From positions 434,001 through 498,000 of the forward strand of contig CAMRHE010000332.1 in the NCBI GenBank assembly GCA_947044405.1: a DNA stretch of 64,000 bases, given 5' to 3'. The notes beneath the pieces were generated by a model. The model had not been told where the DNA came from. It saw only the letters and a program-made list of their open reading frames with translations, and did not search any database. Each line of letters opens with the position of its first letter. Position 1 is the first letter of the stretch. The DNA is from Leptodactylus fallax (taxonomy: Eukaryota > Chordata > Amphibia > Anura > Leptodactylidae). Position numbers and translations under genes: made by a program. Of the stretch, positions 46,749 to 57,500 are shown piece after piece.

Positions 46749-47051
46749 TTAAGCTCGACCCATAACCCTTCTGTCAATAATATCCACCAATAGGTTGAGT
46801 AATGTTCTGCCATTTAGATATTCTAAGCTTTCTGACATTTTTTTGATCTGAAATAGATCAGATGTCAAGGATGGGTTGCTATGACAGTCTAACATTTTGG
46901 GAACAGCCGTTACTCTGTCAGGATTGCTATTTTGTACATTCTTTCCTATGTTACTGATTCTATCTATAGCTTTGACTGGCTTAGAGGTTGACACTAACAC
47001 TTGCTTATTTACAACTGATAATGGGGTTTTTATGAATGGAACTTCTTTCAT
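46749..47051 (-). CDS. Small open frame downstream of gag
   Basis: A 100-codon minus-strand frame (MKEVPFIKTPLSVV ... NGRTLLNLLVDIIDRR) lies 65 bp after the gag-like frame. No family is recognised and it might be a gag remnant in another frame. Low confidence as a gene. Confidence 0.3.
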   Translation of the reverse strand: MKEVPFIKTPLSVVNKQVLVSTSKPVKAIDRISNIGKNVQNSNPDRVTAVPKMLDCHSNPSLTSDLFQIKKMSESLEYLNGRTLLNLLVDIIDRRVMGRA

Positions 47052-47115
47052 GAGATATGGCTTATATACTACGTGTAATTTTCTACGTTTCTCATAGATT
47101 TCCTCACTATTCTTT

Positions 47116-48192
47116 CTATGATTTGATGTCTGATATCTGATTTGACAGATTTCTTTTAGGTGGTTTTATTCTTTGATTTGTCCCTGTATGTCTTACATTC
47201 GTTATCTGTCTCTGATGTCTTCTGGCCATGTCCAGTAAACTAGCAGCTTCAAATAAAGACTTTTTATCTGATGCAATCGCCAAAGTGACTGAATCCAAAA
47301 ATCTGAATTTCTTCACAAAAGTTCTCACCATCGATTGAGAATTGACTTTGCTGACCACAGCCTTATAAGTCCTCTCAAATCTAGACATAACTGAATATGT
47401 AGATTCAGCTCTGCCCATTTTTATTTCATTCAGAATTTCAGATGTTGGCATGCTGTCACCTGTAGTACACCAAATTAATTTCTTTAATCGGTCTACATCA
47501 CTGTCCTGTAACCATTCATTTGACTCATTGTCATAAGACATCTTTGCTGATAGACATCTTGCAAAGTTTGCAGGAAGCCAATTTCTAAATAAGAGATTCT
47601 TCTCTTTTGTAGATAAATTATACTTATCTGCATAACTTTCAAAAATTTCTGAGTTTTTACACACATGGATATTTACATCATATGTGGGAATGTCCTTACT
47701 CAGATTGGTCAAATGTTTCTGCATCTTTATTTTCAGCTTAGTTTCTTTAATTTGTAATTCCTTAAGTACTGACATATCTGCGTCTGTGCTTTTATTTTGG
47801 TCATCCTGAATAATTACAGACTCCATTTGTTCACTAGTCTGAGTCTGTGATGAGCTATCTGTGCCCATCACAGCCACATGACCCTTGATGTCAATATGCT
47901 GAGATTGCTGTGAATCAGTTTGAACAGCTGTCTCTTGTGTATTAACAGAAATTACATTACAGACTTCTTTCTCTGGTTCTAATATAATGTTATGGAATAC
48001 ATTAACCATATGCATAATATTCCTTAATTTCTCTTTTTCCTTCATAACACACAATGATTTCTTAGTTTCTATGATAGAATTTGCTTGTGCACATTGTGCA
48101 TACAAGTTCTTCCATATATTCTGTAACCCTTCACTAGGCACAAACTTAAACTGTAAGTTACACTTTTTAGACAACGACTGTATAATTTCCAT
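47116..48192 (-). CDS. Gag-like protein of the LTR element
   Basis: A 358-codon minus-strand frame beginning about 375 bp after the 5' LTR. It is the only long frame in the element. An N-terminal helical region (residues 1-70) is followed by a Gln/Ser/Thr-rich linker and a basic coiled segment (ELQIKETKLKIKMQKHL). A capsid-like region follows (LLFRNWLPANFARCLSAKM, LKKLIWCTTGDSMPTSEIL), with a basic tail (INQRIKPPKRN-like). There is no Cys-His knuckle. Position, length and composition fit a Gag; the family was not identified. It has a normal start and stop with no internal breaks. Confidence 0.6.
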   Translation of the reverse strand: MEIIQSLSKKCNLQFKFVPSEGLQNIWKNLYAQCAQANSIIETKKSLCVMKEKEKLRNIMHMVNVFHNIILEPEKEVCNVISVNTQETAVQTDSQQSQHIDIKGHVAVMGTDSSSQTQTSEQMESVIIQDDQNKSTDADMSVLKELQIKETKLKIKMQKHLTNLSKDIPTYDVNIHVCKNSEIFESYADKYNLSTKEKNLLFRNWLPANFARCLSAKMSYDNESNEWLQDSDVDRLKKLIWCTTGDSMPTSEILNEIKMGRAESTYSVMSRFERTYKAVVSKVNSQSMVRTFVKKFRFLDSVTLAIASDKKSLFEAASLLDMARRHQRQITNVRHTGTNQRIKPPKRNLSNQISDIKS

Positions 48193-48568
48193 AATTAAAT
48201 GTAAAATTTTTACTTACAACCGTAGAAAACCGTCACCTGGTAACTTGTAGTTTCTCCTTGGAACAACTGCTTCCTTTCATCAGCACGTCTCAGTACGTCT
48301 GGCATCTGTAGTCCTCCTTTATTGCTTGTAGTGTCAGAGCAAACATTCTTCTGTTCCTCACAAGCTCTTCTTACACAGGCTTGTCTGTAGAGGCTTACTA
48401 GAACATGTGCAACTTTCAGCTGTAAGCTATTATTTCATTCATCTAGGTAATTTTCGAAATTTCCTGAAGCTTCCATAAAACGTGCAAAATACTGTCTCTT
48501 CCCCCTCTTGCAAGTAGAAGGAATTAAGAAAAAAAAACAGGCAAAAATCGACTGGGCTGGCTCACCAA

Positions 48569-49149
48569 TGTAAAATAATAACTGTCCGTAAACTGTAAAA
48601 TAGTCTACAATTGAAAGAAATCCTTACTCACGTGTTGACCCATAAGGTAACATTATTGGAGGACTCAGCTTCTTATAAAACATGGAGATTTATTGAAACC
48701 TTCATGGAAAAACAGATACATGGAAAACTTCCAGCATAACAGAAACATCAGTCAATGTCTTACATTTCTTAGGAGAAGTGTAGTGTTAGGATTCTTCAAG
48801 GTGGTTCTCTTGTATCATCTTGGCTCATGCTTATTCATCAATGTGTGTTGGTCTTCTGCAGGACGATTCTGCCATATGTTCTTCCAGGGTCAGAGACAGG
48901 GACAGATCCCCACAGGGAGAGGGAGACCCCCACCGAGAGTGAGACACAGACATGTGTGTCTGTCAGTCATTTATATTCATGAAAGGGGGTGTTTCCCAAC
49001 ATCCTCATACTTTCTACTACTGTATTTGGACAATACTAAAATAGTCATAACCTATCCACACCCATGCACCATAAGTAACAAGAGCTTTGTCAGCAAAATA
49101 CAATTAACCCTTAAAGGTCTTGAATATTGTAAAATAATATTATTTAACA
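48569..49149 (-). repeat. 5' LTR of the gag-only element
   Basis: A 581-bp LTR followed on the minus strand by the primer-binding-like TTGGTGAGCCAGCC. It would carry the element's promoter. Confidence 0.9.
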
Positions 49150-49503
49150 AGGTTAGAGGAGGCGGCTGGGGATTTATAAAGCCTTTCCTAACAATGATAG
49201 TGAACGAGCCATAACCCTAACTGACTGATGAAGGTCAAAGTTATCTAAGCTCATAAATCTACAAGGGTTCCCAAACTTTTGCAAGGTACTCCTTTCCCTT
49301 TTTCACTCTAAAATTGTATTTAAACCTAATAATACACTGATATTGCTTAATAGTATAGACAAGTGAGTTTAATCTTTAACTTTATGCCTTTTATAAATCA
49401 TTTCATCTTCAACTTGCTTAACTGTTCACAATAACAGTCACTTTGACCAGGGGTGTCCAAACTTTTACATTCCACTGTATATATAGGGTATTGCAGGTGG
49501 AGG

Positions 49504-49541
<38 letters not shown>

Positions 49542-49544
<3 letters not shown>

Positions 49545-50088
49545 TGGGGAAAAAAGTATTTAGTCAGCCACCAATTGTGCAAGTTCTCCCACTTATAAAG
49601 CTGAGGCCGGCCTGTAATTGTCATCATAGGTAGACCTCAACTATGAGAGACAAAATGAGAAAACAAATCCAGAAAATCACATTGTCTCATTTTTATAGAA
49701 TTTATTTGAAAATTATGGTGGAAAATAAGTATTTGGTCACCTACAAAGAAGCAAGATTTCTGTCTCTCACAGACCTGTAACTTCTTCTTTAAGAGGCTCC
49801 TCTGTCCTCCACTCATTACCTGTAGTAATGGCTCCTGTTTGACATTGTTATCAGTATAAAAGACATATAGTTGTGGGTAGTAACTAAAAAAAAAAGAAAT
49901 ACTTATTTTCCACCATAATTTGCAAATAAATTATTAAAAAATCAGACAATGTGATTTTCTGGGTTTGTTTTCTCATTTTGTCCCCCATAGTTGAGGTCTA
50001 CCTATGATGACAATTACAGGCCGGCCTCATCTTTATAAGTGGGAGAACTTGCACAATTGGTGGCTGACTAAATACTTTTTTTTCCCCA

Positions 50089-50091
<3 letters not shown>
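49542..50091. mobile_element. 550-bp Tc1-type MITE
   Basis: The ends CAGTGGGGAAAAAAGTATTT and inverse are flanked by TA inside TA microsatellites. The inverted arms cover about 200 bp each (GCCGGCCTGTAATTGTCATC and inverse). There is no transposase sequence. Confidence 0.88.
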
Positions 50092-50123
<32 letters not shown>

Positions 50124-50438
50124 ATGGGTGTACAGTCACTGTCAGGCACATGTATCACTAATTCTTTAAGTTCTAGAGAATTTATCTTTTATTACTGAGC
50201 CATTTCTCAAATTTTGGCATCACTGAATATTTTGTTGAGTTGTTTGGAGAAAACATTTAAGTAATTAAGTAATAGGGATGGTATCCATGTGGTGTACACT
50301 TTTGTAACCAAACATGGTGTAAATTTCTAGACAAGCCATACAACTCATGCCAAAAAGAGGTATACAATATCTATACTTTATTATCTCATGTATTCATGTA
50401 TTCACATGTATCTAGTAATTGTATTTTTTTACATTTAG

Positions 50439-50554
50439 GATTCTACAGTACTGTATCTCCTCTGTGGACATCTTGGATGGATAGAGACAGGGTCAAGATG
50501 GCAGAAAGTATATTAAATCTCACCCTAGAGATACTGTACCAGCTTACTGGAGAG
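50439..50554 (+). CDS. Zinc-finger gene C, exon 1 (start codon)
   Basis: Follows the acceptor ACATTTAG. ATG at 50477 gives 26 codons, MDRDRVKMAESILNLTLEIL ending YQLTGE, phase 0, donor GGAGAG/GTGAGAG. It is the direct counterpart of 18520-18641, and the 5' part of the exon (50439-50476) is untranslated. Confidence 0.85.
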
Positions 50555-50838
50555 GTGAGAGATTCTGATGATGTCACATTACATCATTCTTATCTATAGT
50601 AATAACAGATGATATGACTGGAGAGGTGAGAGATTCTGATGATGTCACATTACATCATTCTTATCTATAGTAATAACAGATGATATGACTGGAGAGGTGA
50701 GAGATTCTGATGATGTCACATTACATCATTCTTATCTATAGTAATAACAGATGATATGACTGGGGAGGTGAGAGATTCTGATGATGTCACATTACATCAT
50801 TCTTATCTATAGTAATAACAGATGATATGACTGGAGAG
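50555..50838 (+). repeat. 71-bp minisatellite at exon 1 donor of gene C, 4 units
   Basis: Exactly four 71-bp units (donors at 50555, 50626, 50697, 50768), then the terminal donor variant GTGAGGGAC at 50839. The array has 4 units here, 25 in gene B and at least 13 in gene A. Confidence 0.95.
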
Positions 50839-50859
50839 GTGAGGGACTCTGGACATGTA

Positions 50860-52457
50860 CAGTACAGACCAAAAGTTTGGACACACCTTCTCATTCCAAG
50901 AGTTTTCTGTATTTTCATGACTATAAAAATTGTAGATTCACACTGAAGGCATCAAAACTATGAATTAACACATGTGGAATTATATACTTAAAAAAAAGTG
51001 TGAAACAACTGAAAATATGTCTTATATTCTAGGTTCTTCAAAGTAGCCACCTTTTGCTTTGATTACTGCTTTACATACTCTTGACATTCTCTTGATGAGC
51101 TTCAAGAGGTAGTCACCTGAAATGGTCTTCCAACAGTCTTGAAGGAGTTCCCAGAGATGCTTAGCACTTGTTGGCCCTTTTGCCTTCACTCTGTGGTCCA
51201 GCTCACCCCAAACCATCTGGATTGGGTTCAGGTCTGGTGACTGTGGAGGCCAGGTCATCTGGCGTAGCACCCCATCACTCTCCTTATTGGTCAAATAGCC
51301 CTTACACAGTCTGGAGGTGTGTTTGGGGTCATTGTCCTGTTAGTCCAACTAAACGCAAACCGGATGGAATAGCATGCCGCTGCAAGATGCTGTGGTAACC
51401 ATGCTGGTTCAGTATTCCTTCAATTTTGAATAAATCCCCAACAGTGTCACAGCAAACCCCCCCACACCATCACACCTCCTCCTCCATGCTTCACGGTGGG
51501 AACCAGGCATGTAGAGTCCATTCGTTCACCTTTTCTGCGTCGCACAAAGACACGGTGGTTGGAACCAAAGATCTCAAATTTGGATTCATCAGACCAAAGC
51601 ACAGATTTCCACAGGTCTAATGTCCATTCCTTGTGTTCTTCTTGTGCTTGTTGCCTGTCCTTAGCAGTGGTTTCCTAGCAGCTATTTTACCATGAAGGCC
51701 TGCTGCACACAGTCTCCTCTTAACAGTTGTTGTAGAGATGTGTCTGCTGCTAGAACTCTGTGTGGCATTGACCTGGTCTCTAATCTGAGCTGCTGTTAAC
51801 CTGCGATTTCTGAGGCTGGTGACTCGGATGAACTTATCCTCCGCAGCAGAGGTGACTCTTGTTCTTCCTTTCCTGGGGCGGTCCTCATGTGAGCCAGTTT
51901 CTTTGTAGCGCTTGATGGTTTTGGCTACTGCACTTGGGGTCACTTTCAAAGTTTTCCCAATTTTTCGGACTGACTGACCTTCATTTCTTAAAGTAATGAT
52001 GGACACTCGTTTTTCTTTACTTAGCTGCTTTTTTTCTTGCCATAATACAGATTCTAACACTCCATTCAGTAGGACTATCAGCTGTGTATCCGCCTGACTT
52101 CTGAACAACACAACTGATGGTACCAACCCCATTTATAAGGCAAGAAATCCCACTTATTAAACCTGACAGGGCACACCTGTGAAGTGAAAACCATTTCAGG
52201 TGACTACCCCTTGAAGCTCATCAAGAGAATGCCAAGAGTGTGCAAAGCAGTAATCAAAGCAAAAGGTGGCTACTTTGAAGAACCTAGAATATAAGACACA
52301 TTTTCAGTTGTTTCACACTTTTTTGTTAAGTATATAATTCCACATGTGTTAATTCATAGTTTTGATGCCTTCAGTGTGAATCTACAATTTTTATAGTCAT
52401 GAAAATACAGAAACCTCTTGGAATGAGAAGGTGTGTCCAAACTTTTGGTCTGTACTG
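50860..52457 (-). mobile_element. 1.6-kb Tc1 element in gene C intron 1
   Basis: The ends CAGTACAGACCAAAAGTTTG and inverse have TA on both sides (50858-50859, 52458-52459). Genes A and B have the uninterrupted site CATGTATGTAGTG. Inverted repeats of roughly 170-200 bp flank the transposase. Confidence 0.94.
51022..52132 (-). pseudogene. Tc1 transposase, broken
   Basis: The N-terminal part (51617-52132) holds LSKEKRVSIITLRNEGQSVR and KIGKTLKVTPSAVAKTIKRY, a paired-like helix-turn-helix, then ends at a premature stop. The C-terminal part (51022-51294) keeps PPQSPDLNPIQMVWGELDHR, with Gln where the catalytic Glu of PIE is usual. The C-terminus is MSRVCKAVIKAKGGYFEE. The middle DDE part lies in shifted frames, so the enzyme is inactive. 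Confidence 0.85.
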
Positions 52458-52496
52458 TATGTAGTGATATTTATTAATGTGTCTCTCCATAAACAG

Positions 52497-52676
52497 GATT
52501 ACACAGTAGTGAAGAAGACCTCTAGTGGGCGCTGTCAGGCTCCTGTGTCTGAAGGATGGGGGAGAACCCTGAGCCCAATCCCGGGGCCTCCACCTCACTC
52601 CCTGATACATGAGGAGATCAATGGACAGAAGATCCTAGAACTCACCAACAAGATGATTGAGCTGCTGACTGGAGAG
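52497..52676 (+). CDS. Zinc-finger gene C, exon 2 (second LTGE module)
   Basis: 180 nt, phase 0, between AAACAG and GAG/GTGACA, with the same protein as gene A. It lies only 39 bp after the Tc1 element, so the acceptor context upstream of CATAAACAG remains intact but the branch region has been moved close to transposon DNA. Confidence 0.87.
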
Positions 52677-52755
52677 GTGACACTGCTGGGAATGCTGGGA
52701 CATTATACAGGAGCTATGAAGGGATCTGGTGATGACTGTATCATTGTGTTGTCAG

Positions 52756-52879
52756 GTTCCTATAAGGTGTCAGGATGTCACTGTCTATTTCTCCATGGAG
52801 GAGTGGGAGTATTTAGAAGGACACAAAGATGTGTACAAGGAGGTGATGATGGAGGATCAGCAGCCCCTCACATCAGCAG
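52756..52879 (+). CDS. Zinc-finger gene C, exon 3 (KRAB-A-like box)
   Basis: Same 124-nt KRAB-like exon, [16 protein letters not shown] then [12 protein letters not shown]. Identical to gene B at the protein level. Confidence 0.87.
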
Positions 52880-52962
52880 GTAATAGACATGACTAAATAC
52901 ACACGGCCTCTCATTATCTGTATGGAAAGAATGAATTCAGTCCCTGTATGTGTTTTCTCCAG

Positions 52963-53057
52963 TTCCATCCAGTAAGAGAACATCAGCGGAGAGATGTCCC
53001 AGTCCTCTTCTAGCACAGGATTGTAAGGAAGAAAATGTCTTTCCCCAGGATGATCAG
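52963..53057 (+). CDS. Zinc-finger gene C, exon 4 (linker)
   Basis: 95 nt, VPSSKRTSAERC ... FPQDDQ. The acceptor is TTTTCTCCAG instead of TTTCCTCCAG; the alternative donor 15 nt downstream is retained. Confidence 0.77.
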
Positions 53058-53438
53058 GTAGATGGAGATAAGGTGACATGAAATCTTCCCTCTGCCCTGT
53101 AGAAGGGCTGTGAAGGTCTCGGGGTCAGTCTGGTTTTATCCCACAGTATTAGATGTTTCCTACTTGTGTAATGAGAAAGGTGGAGATGGCAGGATAAAGC
53201 TGACCATAGACATGACATGTTGTCTGGATCTTCTCACAGTTTTCTGGCTATGGAGGCTGCTGGTTGGAATAAGGAGCCAACATGGTGGATTTATCCAGGA
53301 GACCTGCAGCTATTTGCTCAGATAACTCCTGCTGTCAGTTTTGGTGGTCATGATAATGAATGATCTTTTCTTCTCCTATAAAACCTCCCACGTGACTTCT
53401 CCATCCGTCTGGTGACTTTTACAATATTTCCTTCACAG

Positions 53439-53541
53439 CTTTTGTATGTGGGTGAAGATCTGAAGAATATTAATGCTCCGGAGACATATGTGAGGGGAGA
53501 TGAGGAGTGTAAGGAGGACATTCCTCCAGGGAACCGCACAG
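53439..53541 (+). CDS. Zinc-finger gene C, exon 5
   Basis: 103 nt, LLYVGEDLKNINAPETYV through KEDIPPGNRT (gene B has IPTGNRT). Donor CACAG/GTGAGG. Sequence identity with gene B ends about 25-30 nt into the following intron. Confidence 0.85.
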
Positions 53542-54864
53542 GTGAGGAGTCACCACTAAACTGGGGCTTGTTCCCATTATGTTTGGCTTGTTGTATTGTC
53601 TGTTTCATGGTTTTTCACATGGATCTGTAGGGTGGTGCGGACTCCTTTAGGAGCTTGGCTGTTTTTCCTTTTGCTCACACCAGCAGTTGTATAGTGCAGC
53701 CTCGGTGCAGTATGACATAGGTTGACATGTTCTAATCTGCCTACGGTGCATTGCATGTTCTGTTGTATTTACATATAACGTGCACTATATAATGTATTGA
53801 CTACTATGTGTCATTCTGGATGGTGCAGGTCATTGGTTCGGTAAGTTTCTGGAAGTGTGATCGCTCAGTGACTACTTATAGGTGGAGTTTCAGTGCAGGA
53901 GACGATGAGTGTTGGTCTCCTGTGATGCTACTCGCTGACATTAGTTATCACTTTGCTTGGGTGTTCTTATGTTATGTCTTGCACCTGGATCTGGATTTGG
54001 TTTTTAATGGTTCTTTTTACAGTATATTGGGCCTTGCACCATTCCAGTTGTTAGATATAAGTGTTTGGTTATGTACAGTATAGTCGACCCTAGTTGAAGC
54101 CATATCATATCTGATCCAGAATTTGGCTGACCAGATTTACGTCTTGGGCTCCATGATGCAGAATTTTTGCTTTCTTTCGTTTTCTCGTAAATATCTTACT
54201 TGCAATTTCCAGTTGACTGATGTTACTCCAACAACTTCTCCCGAACCTCGTAGCAATGTGCCTGGTTTTATGGTGACCGTTCTCAGTGTAAATATTTCTG
54301 TGAACGTATATACTTTACAAGTTGTATTTTTCGTAGTGGCCTAGATTTTTAGGTTCACAAACGCAGAGAATTGGACAGGGCTGTGGATTCGGAGTTGGAG
54401 CCATTTTTGGTGGAGTCAAAGACTGAAAAAGTTACCGACTCCAACTCCAGCCTCACAATGAAATGATGAATAATTTTTTTTTTTTAACATTATATCTTTA
54501 TTAAAGATTTTTTCATATCATAAGTCAAACAAGAATCCAATGAAAGGGGTTACAAATGTCAGTAAAGACAGTCCTGGCGCAGCTGGATTTCAAGGAATCT
54601 AGGACAATACCAGAACTGTGGAAATATAGATACAGAATCTAGTAAAACAGGTTAGGGTAAGGATAGAACGGTACGGGGACTATGTGATAGGATGGGTATA
54701 GGAGGGTGTATTCACCTGCTAAGGGAAATCATTACCTGGGGGATGGTAAGGTTACAAGAGTGTTTGAATTTTTCTGTAGCCCTCAGCGTTCCTGAGCAAT
54801 CAATGCTGTTAGTTTTGTCGCCTGATATACTGTAGGCCTGTAGATCCTGATTCTCAAAGCTTTG

Positions 54865-55170
54865 AGCCTCTTGCACATGGCCAAATACAGTACAGAATTC
54901 AGGACCGTATATTGCCTGCATTTCCCAGACTGAATTTAGTTCAGAGACCCGGACTCCTTGCCTGATAGTGCTCTATAGTGCTAGGAGTCCCTGCCTCCCC
55001 ACGACTCTACTGCCCCTTACTATATACAGTGAGGGATGGTACAGACTCAGAAAAGCAGGGACTCCTAGCATCATACATGACTGTAATGCAGGGAGTCCCC
55101 GTTCTCTGGGAAATGCAGGCAATATATGGTATTTTCAGAATCATATTTACCCGTGTGCATGGGGCCTATG
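54865..55170. mobile_element. Foldback element in gene C intron 5
   Basis: The left arm CCGTATATTGCCTGCATTTC (about 54903) pairs with the right arm TCTGGGAAATGCAGGCAATA (about 55107), and the outer arms CTTGCACATGGCC and GTGTGCATGGGGCC also pair. About 300 bp; no coding sequence or clear target duplication. Confidence 0.6.
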
Positions 55171-55219
55171 GTGACTTTAGGAAGCTTCTTTAGCTGCGAC
55201 TCATCTTCATGCTTTAACG

Positions 55220-55660
55220 CCTTCCCACCGCATCGTTTTCTTCTTTTACTCTCCACCTTCCAAAATCCATATCGCTTTTATTTTTCCATTCACAGAACCA
55301 TATCAGGGTTTGATTTTTGTGGGACAAATTTAACTTGGTAATGGTACCATTTAATATTACATATGATGTATTGGGAAGCTGAAAAAAAATCAGAATGGGG
55401 TGGAATTAGAGGAAAACTGCTTTTGCGCCGCTTTCTTTCGGGTTATTTTTTTTACGGTGTCCACTGTGTGGCCAAAATGTGTGGCCTACATTGTGTGAGT
55501 CACCATATTCTAACAACTGTAACCATATTTCTGTATCCAGGACTGTAAGGTGTCTTTTTTATGGAGCCATATACTTTAATTTATACCATTTTGGGGAATG
55601 TCTGATGTTTTGATTGCTAATTTGTTTATGTTTGGTTTTTCTTATTTATTTTTATTTGAT
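55220..55660 (+). repeat. Dispersed repeat, class unknown
   Basis: Carries TGTATTGGGAAGCTGAAAAA, CAGAATGGGGTGGAATTAGA and GACTGTAAGGTGTCTTTT. The same landmarks appear at 61240-61580 on the + strand and near 56740-57110 on the minus strand. Non-coding; I cannot assign a family. Confidence 0.55.
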
Positions 55661-56029
55661 ATCTAGAAAAAAGAGTGATTTGAATTTTTAGTAAATATTT
55701 TTATTATTTAGTATTTATTCTTACCATATTATTAGCCCTTCAAGGCGTCTTGAACCTGCGACTATTAGATGGCTTGTCCCATAGACTGCAGTACAACTAC
55801 TTTGTGGCCTGGGATGTTGGCGGCTTCATACCAAGAAGAAAAAGAAATTGGCTCTCAAGACGTTGTCTATTGATGAGTCTTGAGACATATTAGACAACTA
55901 GAGAATTTTTGTATATATTTTATTAGTCAGGTATAAGACCTCATTAGAGCCAGGATATTCTTCTTATTTCATGTTTTTATCTTTATTGATACCATAGATT
56001 ATTTGTGCACTTGACTTATTTACTACTAG

Positions 56030-56275
56030 GGTGAGGGTGGGTTCACACCTGCGCTTCAGTCCGTCCGTTGCCAATCCGAGTGAAAATCTCGGCGAATGGG
56101 ATTGGCATCGGATACAGACAGGTCAGCGACACATTGGTTAAAAACCCATTCATTTGAATGGGTTTTTAAAGCAATGCGAGGGTGTCCGATTGCACCCTCT
56201 GCGCTGCAAAGCCATTTTTTTTTCCTCAGACACAAAGTCCTGCATGTCCGACTTTGTTTCCAACTTGTCAATCCC
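56030..56275 (-). repeat. Inverted copy of the 17540 dispersed repeat
   Basis: Contains GGTGGGTTCACACCTGCGCT, the hairpin ACCCATTCATTTGAATGGGT, and GCATGTCCGACTTTGTTTCC. The order is reversed relative to 17540-17865. Confidence 0.65.
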
Positions 56276-57500
56276 AGGCATAGACCTCCAGGCAAGTACT
56301 GTGGGATTTTTATGGTATGTAGTTTCCGTCTTTAAGGTCCAAGTATTGTTAGAGCAAAATCTTTTTTGCTGGTGAGCCTCGAACCATCTCTTTGTTCCTC
56401 TACTGATCCAAGCTACCGGAGAATAGATATCACACGAGTCTATGAGCTTGTGTATCAAGAGACTGTGTATTAGAAAAAATGTCCTACTGTGTGTGACTAA
56501 CTATGGCGGCCGCTCTGAAGCCTCCTACGGGAGGCTAAAAAAAAAAAAAGAAAAAGTTTTTAAAGATTAAATTTTTTTTTTCATATAAAAGCCTAAAAGT
56601 TTAACTCACCCCCTTATAAACAAATAAAAGTAAACACATTAGGCATCCCTAATTCTGAAAATTGTCCCATACAGTAAACGCCATAGCAGGAAAAAAAAAA
56701 TCAAAATGGTATTTTTAAGTGGTTTGCCTCCCTAAAAATGAAATTAAAAGTGGTCATACATTCCCCAACATGGTATCAATAAAAACTACATATTGTCCCG
56801 CAAAAAAAGACACCTTACACAGCTCAGTATAAAAAAGTTACTGGTGTCAGAATATGGTGTGTCAAAGAATTTTTTTTTCTTCAAAATTTAGAATTTTTTT
56901 TAAAGTCATTAAGACATGAAAAAAAACTTTATACATTTGGTATCACCGCGATCGTTCTGACCTGGAGAATAAAGAATTTTTACCGCAGAGTGGAAGCCAT
57001 AAAAACTAAACCCATAAAAAAATGGTAGTACTGGATTTTTTTTTTTCAGTTCCACTTCATTTTGAATTTTTTTTCTTGCTTCCCAGTACATTGTAAAGAA
57101 TAATACATGGTACTATACAAGAACGTTATGGCTTTTGGAATGCAGGGTACAAAAAAACAAAAACACAAAAATGAAAAAAATTCTAGGGGTAGGGGTTAAG
57201 CAGCAACGGCCACAATAGACCTTGGAAAATGAACTGTAGTGACCCTTTTTGCTATAGAAACACTATAAGATTTTTTTCTCTACCAAGAGTGGTAAGAGGA
57301 GCACTGACACATAAACCTAGGAAGATGGTGACCGAACGTCATGATATATTGGTTTTCACTCTAAGGTCTACTGTTACACTGTCATCTGTTTTATGTTTTG
57401 CAATTTGTATGGGCATATTTATATAGAAATGTTATTAAATATCAATATAATTTTAAGGTTTATTGTACAAAAGTGTTAAGATCATTTTTCTTGTTGGCAG

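Larger units (their letters stand above)
38159..49149 (-). mobile_element. LTR retrotransposon with gag only, minus strand
   Basis: Two 581-bp LTRs (38159-38739 and 48569-49149) have TG...CA ends on both strands. The 5-bp target duplication AGGTT (38154-38158, 49150-49154) lies in Tc1 DNA. On the minus strand a polypurine tract AAGAGGGGGAAA abuts the 3' LTR (38740-38751). A primer-binding-like TTGGTGAGCCAGCC follows the 5' LTR (48555-48568). The LTRs differ at about ten positions. Removing a nested Tc1 and a nested DIRS leaves about 5 kb, with a gag-like frame near the 5' end and no recognisable protease, RT or integrase. It is probably a non-autonomous element; it could also be a decayed retrovirus-like copy. 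Confidence 0.88.
36813..49477 (-). mobile_element. Tc1 element split by an 11-kb LTR element
   Basis: The left terminus CAGTGTCATGCAAAAGTTTGG (36813) and the right terminus, inverse of CAGTGGAATGTAAAAGTTTGG (49477), carry matching inner repeats (TTGAAGATAAAATGAT against its inverse at about 49400). Without the insert the element is about 1.67 kb, including a 260-bp CT-rich expansion at 37208-37464. Minus-strand transposase pieces (37716-37898: TAKDLQEDLADSGVVVH, HKYGLHGRVIRRKPLLRP) are the helix-turn-helix part. The LTR element entered between 38158 and 49150. Confidence 0.88.
53542..57500 (+). other. Gene C intron 5, repeats only
   Basis: About 4 kb without coding sequence. It holds a GTCGGAGTC-type repeat (54385-54455), a foldback element (about 54865-55170), a dispersed repeat at 55220-55660 with an inverted relative near 56740-57110, and the inverted copy of the 17540 repeat (56030-56275). 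The last 250 bp resemble gene A's intron 5. Confidence 0.6.
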
